Positions 61,580-64,000 of a DNA stretch of 64,000 nt are shown one piece after another (the first letter of the stretch is position 1; every line of letters starts with the position of its first letter). The notes below the pieces were generated by a model, which had not been told where the DNA came from, did not search any database, and saw only the letters and a list, made by a program, of their open reading frames with translations. This stretch comes from Orientallactaga sibirica (taxonomy: Eukaryota > Chordata > Mammalia > Rodentia > Dipodidae). The DNA lies in assembly GCA_036365145.1 (NCBI GenBank), contig JAEOAD010000004.1:49878001-49942000 (forward strand), in the 5' to 3' direction. A program made the position numbers and the translations under genes.

Positions 61580-63712
61580 TGCATTGTCCCCCGAGGGGGG
61601 AGGACAGGGAGAAGGCTAACAATGGTACCATCATGACTCTATGCACATTATATAGGTAACTAATAAAAGATATAGGCATAAAAATAAAAAATAAAAAAAG
61701 AAAATGTTCAACATCCCTAATCATCAGGGAAATGCAAATTAAAACAACTACGAGATTCCACCTTACCCTAGTAAGGATGTCTAACATTTAAAAAAAAAAA
61801 AAAAGCAATGAAAACAAAAGCTGGCGAGGCTGTGGAGAAATAGGAACAGGCTTTCACTGTTGGTGGGAATGTAAAATGGTTCAACCATTATGGAAAGCTA
61901 TATGGAGACTCCTGAATAGTATGACTATAGACCTACCAACAGACACAGTTATTCCCTTACTGGGCATTTACCCTAAAGGCTCCAAGCCTCAGATCAGAGA
62001 GATATGCTCAACCATATTTATAGCTGCTCAATTCATAATAGCTTAGAGCTGGAATCAACCCAGATGTCCATCATTAGATCAATGGATAACAAAGATGTGG
62101 TATATCTAAACTATGGAACTCTACATAGTAGCAAGGAAAGATGAAATAATGAAATTCAAAAAAAAATGGTCGAACATGGAACAGATCATCCTCAGTGAGC
62201 TCACCCAATCACAAAAAGACTATCATTGCGTGGTCCCAATTCATGTGTGGCTCCTAACCTTAATCCGCTTGAGATGCTGCCAAACCTAATAAGTACCCTG
62301 AGGACCAGACAATAGGGGGGGGTGGGATGGGAGGGAGGGTAAGGGTGGGAGGAAACAACAGTGTGGGAGGGAGGGAGGGTAAGAGGGGGACACAAATAGG
62401 GACCCAAAAGGAAACGGTACTATAAAATCCTATATGCTGAACAACAGGCTAAAACATTGGTCCTTCAGCAGGCCCAGAGAGGGAAAACCTGAACCACAGG
62501 GAACTAGAGAGAACATCATGAAAACCAATTTTCCTGTTTCTCTCTCTCCCTATCCCCCCCTCTCCTCTCTATACTCACTTTCTCTTTTATATTTACCTAT
62601 CTTTTTCTTCCTCCACCTTCCTTGGCACTGACCTATAACTCCCAGTACTAGCACGGGGTTAACTTTCACGATGAGCTGTTGATCCGAGAGACCTACAAGT
62701 TTTCCTAAAAAAGACAGATTTCTGTCAGAGTTCTTGATGACCCACTAAAGGTTAAGGGTAAGACCGTACTGTTGAGGACAGCATACATGGGTGAGGCAAA
62801 ACATGGAGAGACCTGATCGGAATCTGGAAGAGGGTCAGTCTCCAGACAGTTAGCTAGTCTAGGGCCAGAGGGTGCTACATGAGTGACTGGGGGAAAATGA
62901 CCGACATCTGTCCAAATAACTCGCAGTTTAATCTACCCAGCAGGAAACAACATGACACAAACAAGTGCAGTAGAGCCACACAGCTATGGTGAGTTACCAA
63001 CGGCTCTTAATTTGACTAATAGACCCACTCAGTGGAATGGAACTCATTGCTGGAACTGGGAAATACGTCAAAGCCATGTACAAAAAATGAGCCCAGTCTC
63101 CAAGATCAAACTCCCACCAAATGTGGGCTGGAAGAGGGCCTACGCATATAACATTTGCTATAAAATAACTATGGCCATTCCATCTATCTCGTACTAACTT
63201 GTCTCCATTGGAGAATTTGGTTATCTTTTTCAGATGGACTGCGAACCTGAAGGAAGGATCAGCCTATCACACCTCACCAGGGCTCCAGCTGAAACCATAG
63301 AGTAATGTGGGGAAAGGGCAAGAGTACAGCTTTTTTGGTGAACACGACACCAGAAAAAGGCTGAAGGAGACAAACACAGAGAACATCCAACTCCTACTAA
63401 GCCAGATATCCAGAGACACAGAGGCTCTCAAAACCTCACCACTGAAGTAGAACTAAAATGATCCCAACGTGGCTCAGGGAAATTTGCGGAAGAGGGGGCG
63501 GAAAGAGTGTTAGAGCCACAAGTTGGGTCATTATACACAGAGACTTGGCCTATCCCCCATAATTTTTGACTACCCCCACAGTGCCAGACCCACATTCCCC
63601 ATTGATGAGGATCGCTTTAGATGGGAGAGGACAGGGAGGAGGATAATGGAGTCACCAATATGATTGTAAAATTAGAATAATATAAACAAAATAATAAAAC
63701 AATTAAAAAGGC
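61580..63712 (+). mobile_element. 5'-truncated L1 (ORF2 end plus 3' UTR), preceded by another L1 tail
   Basis: 61580-61699 resembles an L1 3' terminus ('gaggacagggagaaggctaa', A-rich end). 61700-62170 is the ORF2 C-terminal segment ('caacatccctaatcatcagg', 'tggtgggaatgtaaaatggt', 'cccagatgtccatcattaga') with frame breaks. 62200-63712 is a ~1.5-kb 3' UTR with a G-rich tract (62315-62390), ending 'ggataatggagtcaccaata' and an A-rich tail. It is not a functional element. Confidence 0.85.
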
Positions 63713-63780
63713 AGTGAATTTCTCACAGAAAAATTGAAAGCAATAGTTAGGTATGCTTATACTGATTTTATCAGTGAATG

Positions 63781-63782
<2 letters not shown>

Positions 63783-63830
<48 letters not shown>

Positions 63831-63832
63831 GT
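63783..63832. repeat. (GT)n microsatellite
   Basis: About 23 GT units. The remaining ~170 bases to the window edge show nothing recognisable. Confidence 0.95.
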
Positions 63833-64000
63833 GTTTTCTGGATTATCAGAGTAAATTAGTCATGCCCTTAAATTCTCTTCTTTAAACAAATGTTTAAATA
63901 TTTTACCATCAAAGTTCCTTTTTCCTCCCTTTCTCACATTATGTTGAATCTTCACTCACATGTGTCCTGACCTTTGCTCACATAATAATAATTACTCATA

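Overview
This is mammalian nuclear DNA, probably from a rodent and most likely a jerboa-type (Dipodoidea) rodent. The rodent call rests on B1, ID/BC1-like and B2/B3-like SINEs. The Dipodoidea call is from memory of SINE consensus sequences: many copies of a tRNA-derived SINE starting 'ggctggagagatggctta' and B1 copies ending in 'gagaccctacctc' tails. No bacterial, viral or CRISPR-like system was seen. Most of the window is AT-rich noncoding DNA packed with SINEs, L1 3' ends and microsatellites.

The one protein-coding gene I can read is XIRP2 (Xin actin-binding repeat-containing protein 2, also CMYA3/myomaxin), on the minus strand. Its 5' end lies beyond the right edge of the window. Six coding exons are visible: 59762-59676, 59311-59239, 58143-58010, a 9,319-nt giant exon at 57300-47982, 46004-45871, and the terminal coding exon 40904-39413. 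All join in phase with good splice sites. The giant exon carries 28 canonical Xin actin-binding repeats, a degenerate repeat extension, proline-rich segments and a conserved C-terminal region. The next exon is read in two frames. After the giant exon it gives a 31-residue C-terminus and a TAA. If the giant exon is skipped it gives the first half of a LIM zinc-binding domain, completed by the terminal exon. So one locus encodes a giant sarcomeric Xin-repeat protein and a short LIM protein that share N-terminal exons.

Immediately downstream of XIRP2 (37246-39784) a ~1.2-kb segment holding the last 372 bp of the coding sequence, its stop codon, the 3' UTR and the poly(A) signal is tandemly repeated about 2.1 times at near identity. 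This leaves a dead partial copy of the gene's end beside the real one.

At the left end (~1000-3050) is a strong CpG island with two CCAAT boxes and several minus-strand splice-donor candidates. By gene order (XIRP2 followed by B3GALT1 in mammals, same strand) it is probably the promoter and noncoding first exon of B3GALT1, transcribed leftward out of the window. The 35 kb between the two genes holds only repeats and unremarkable intergenic DNA.
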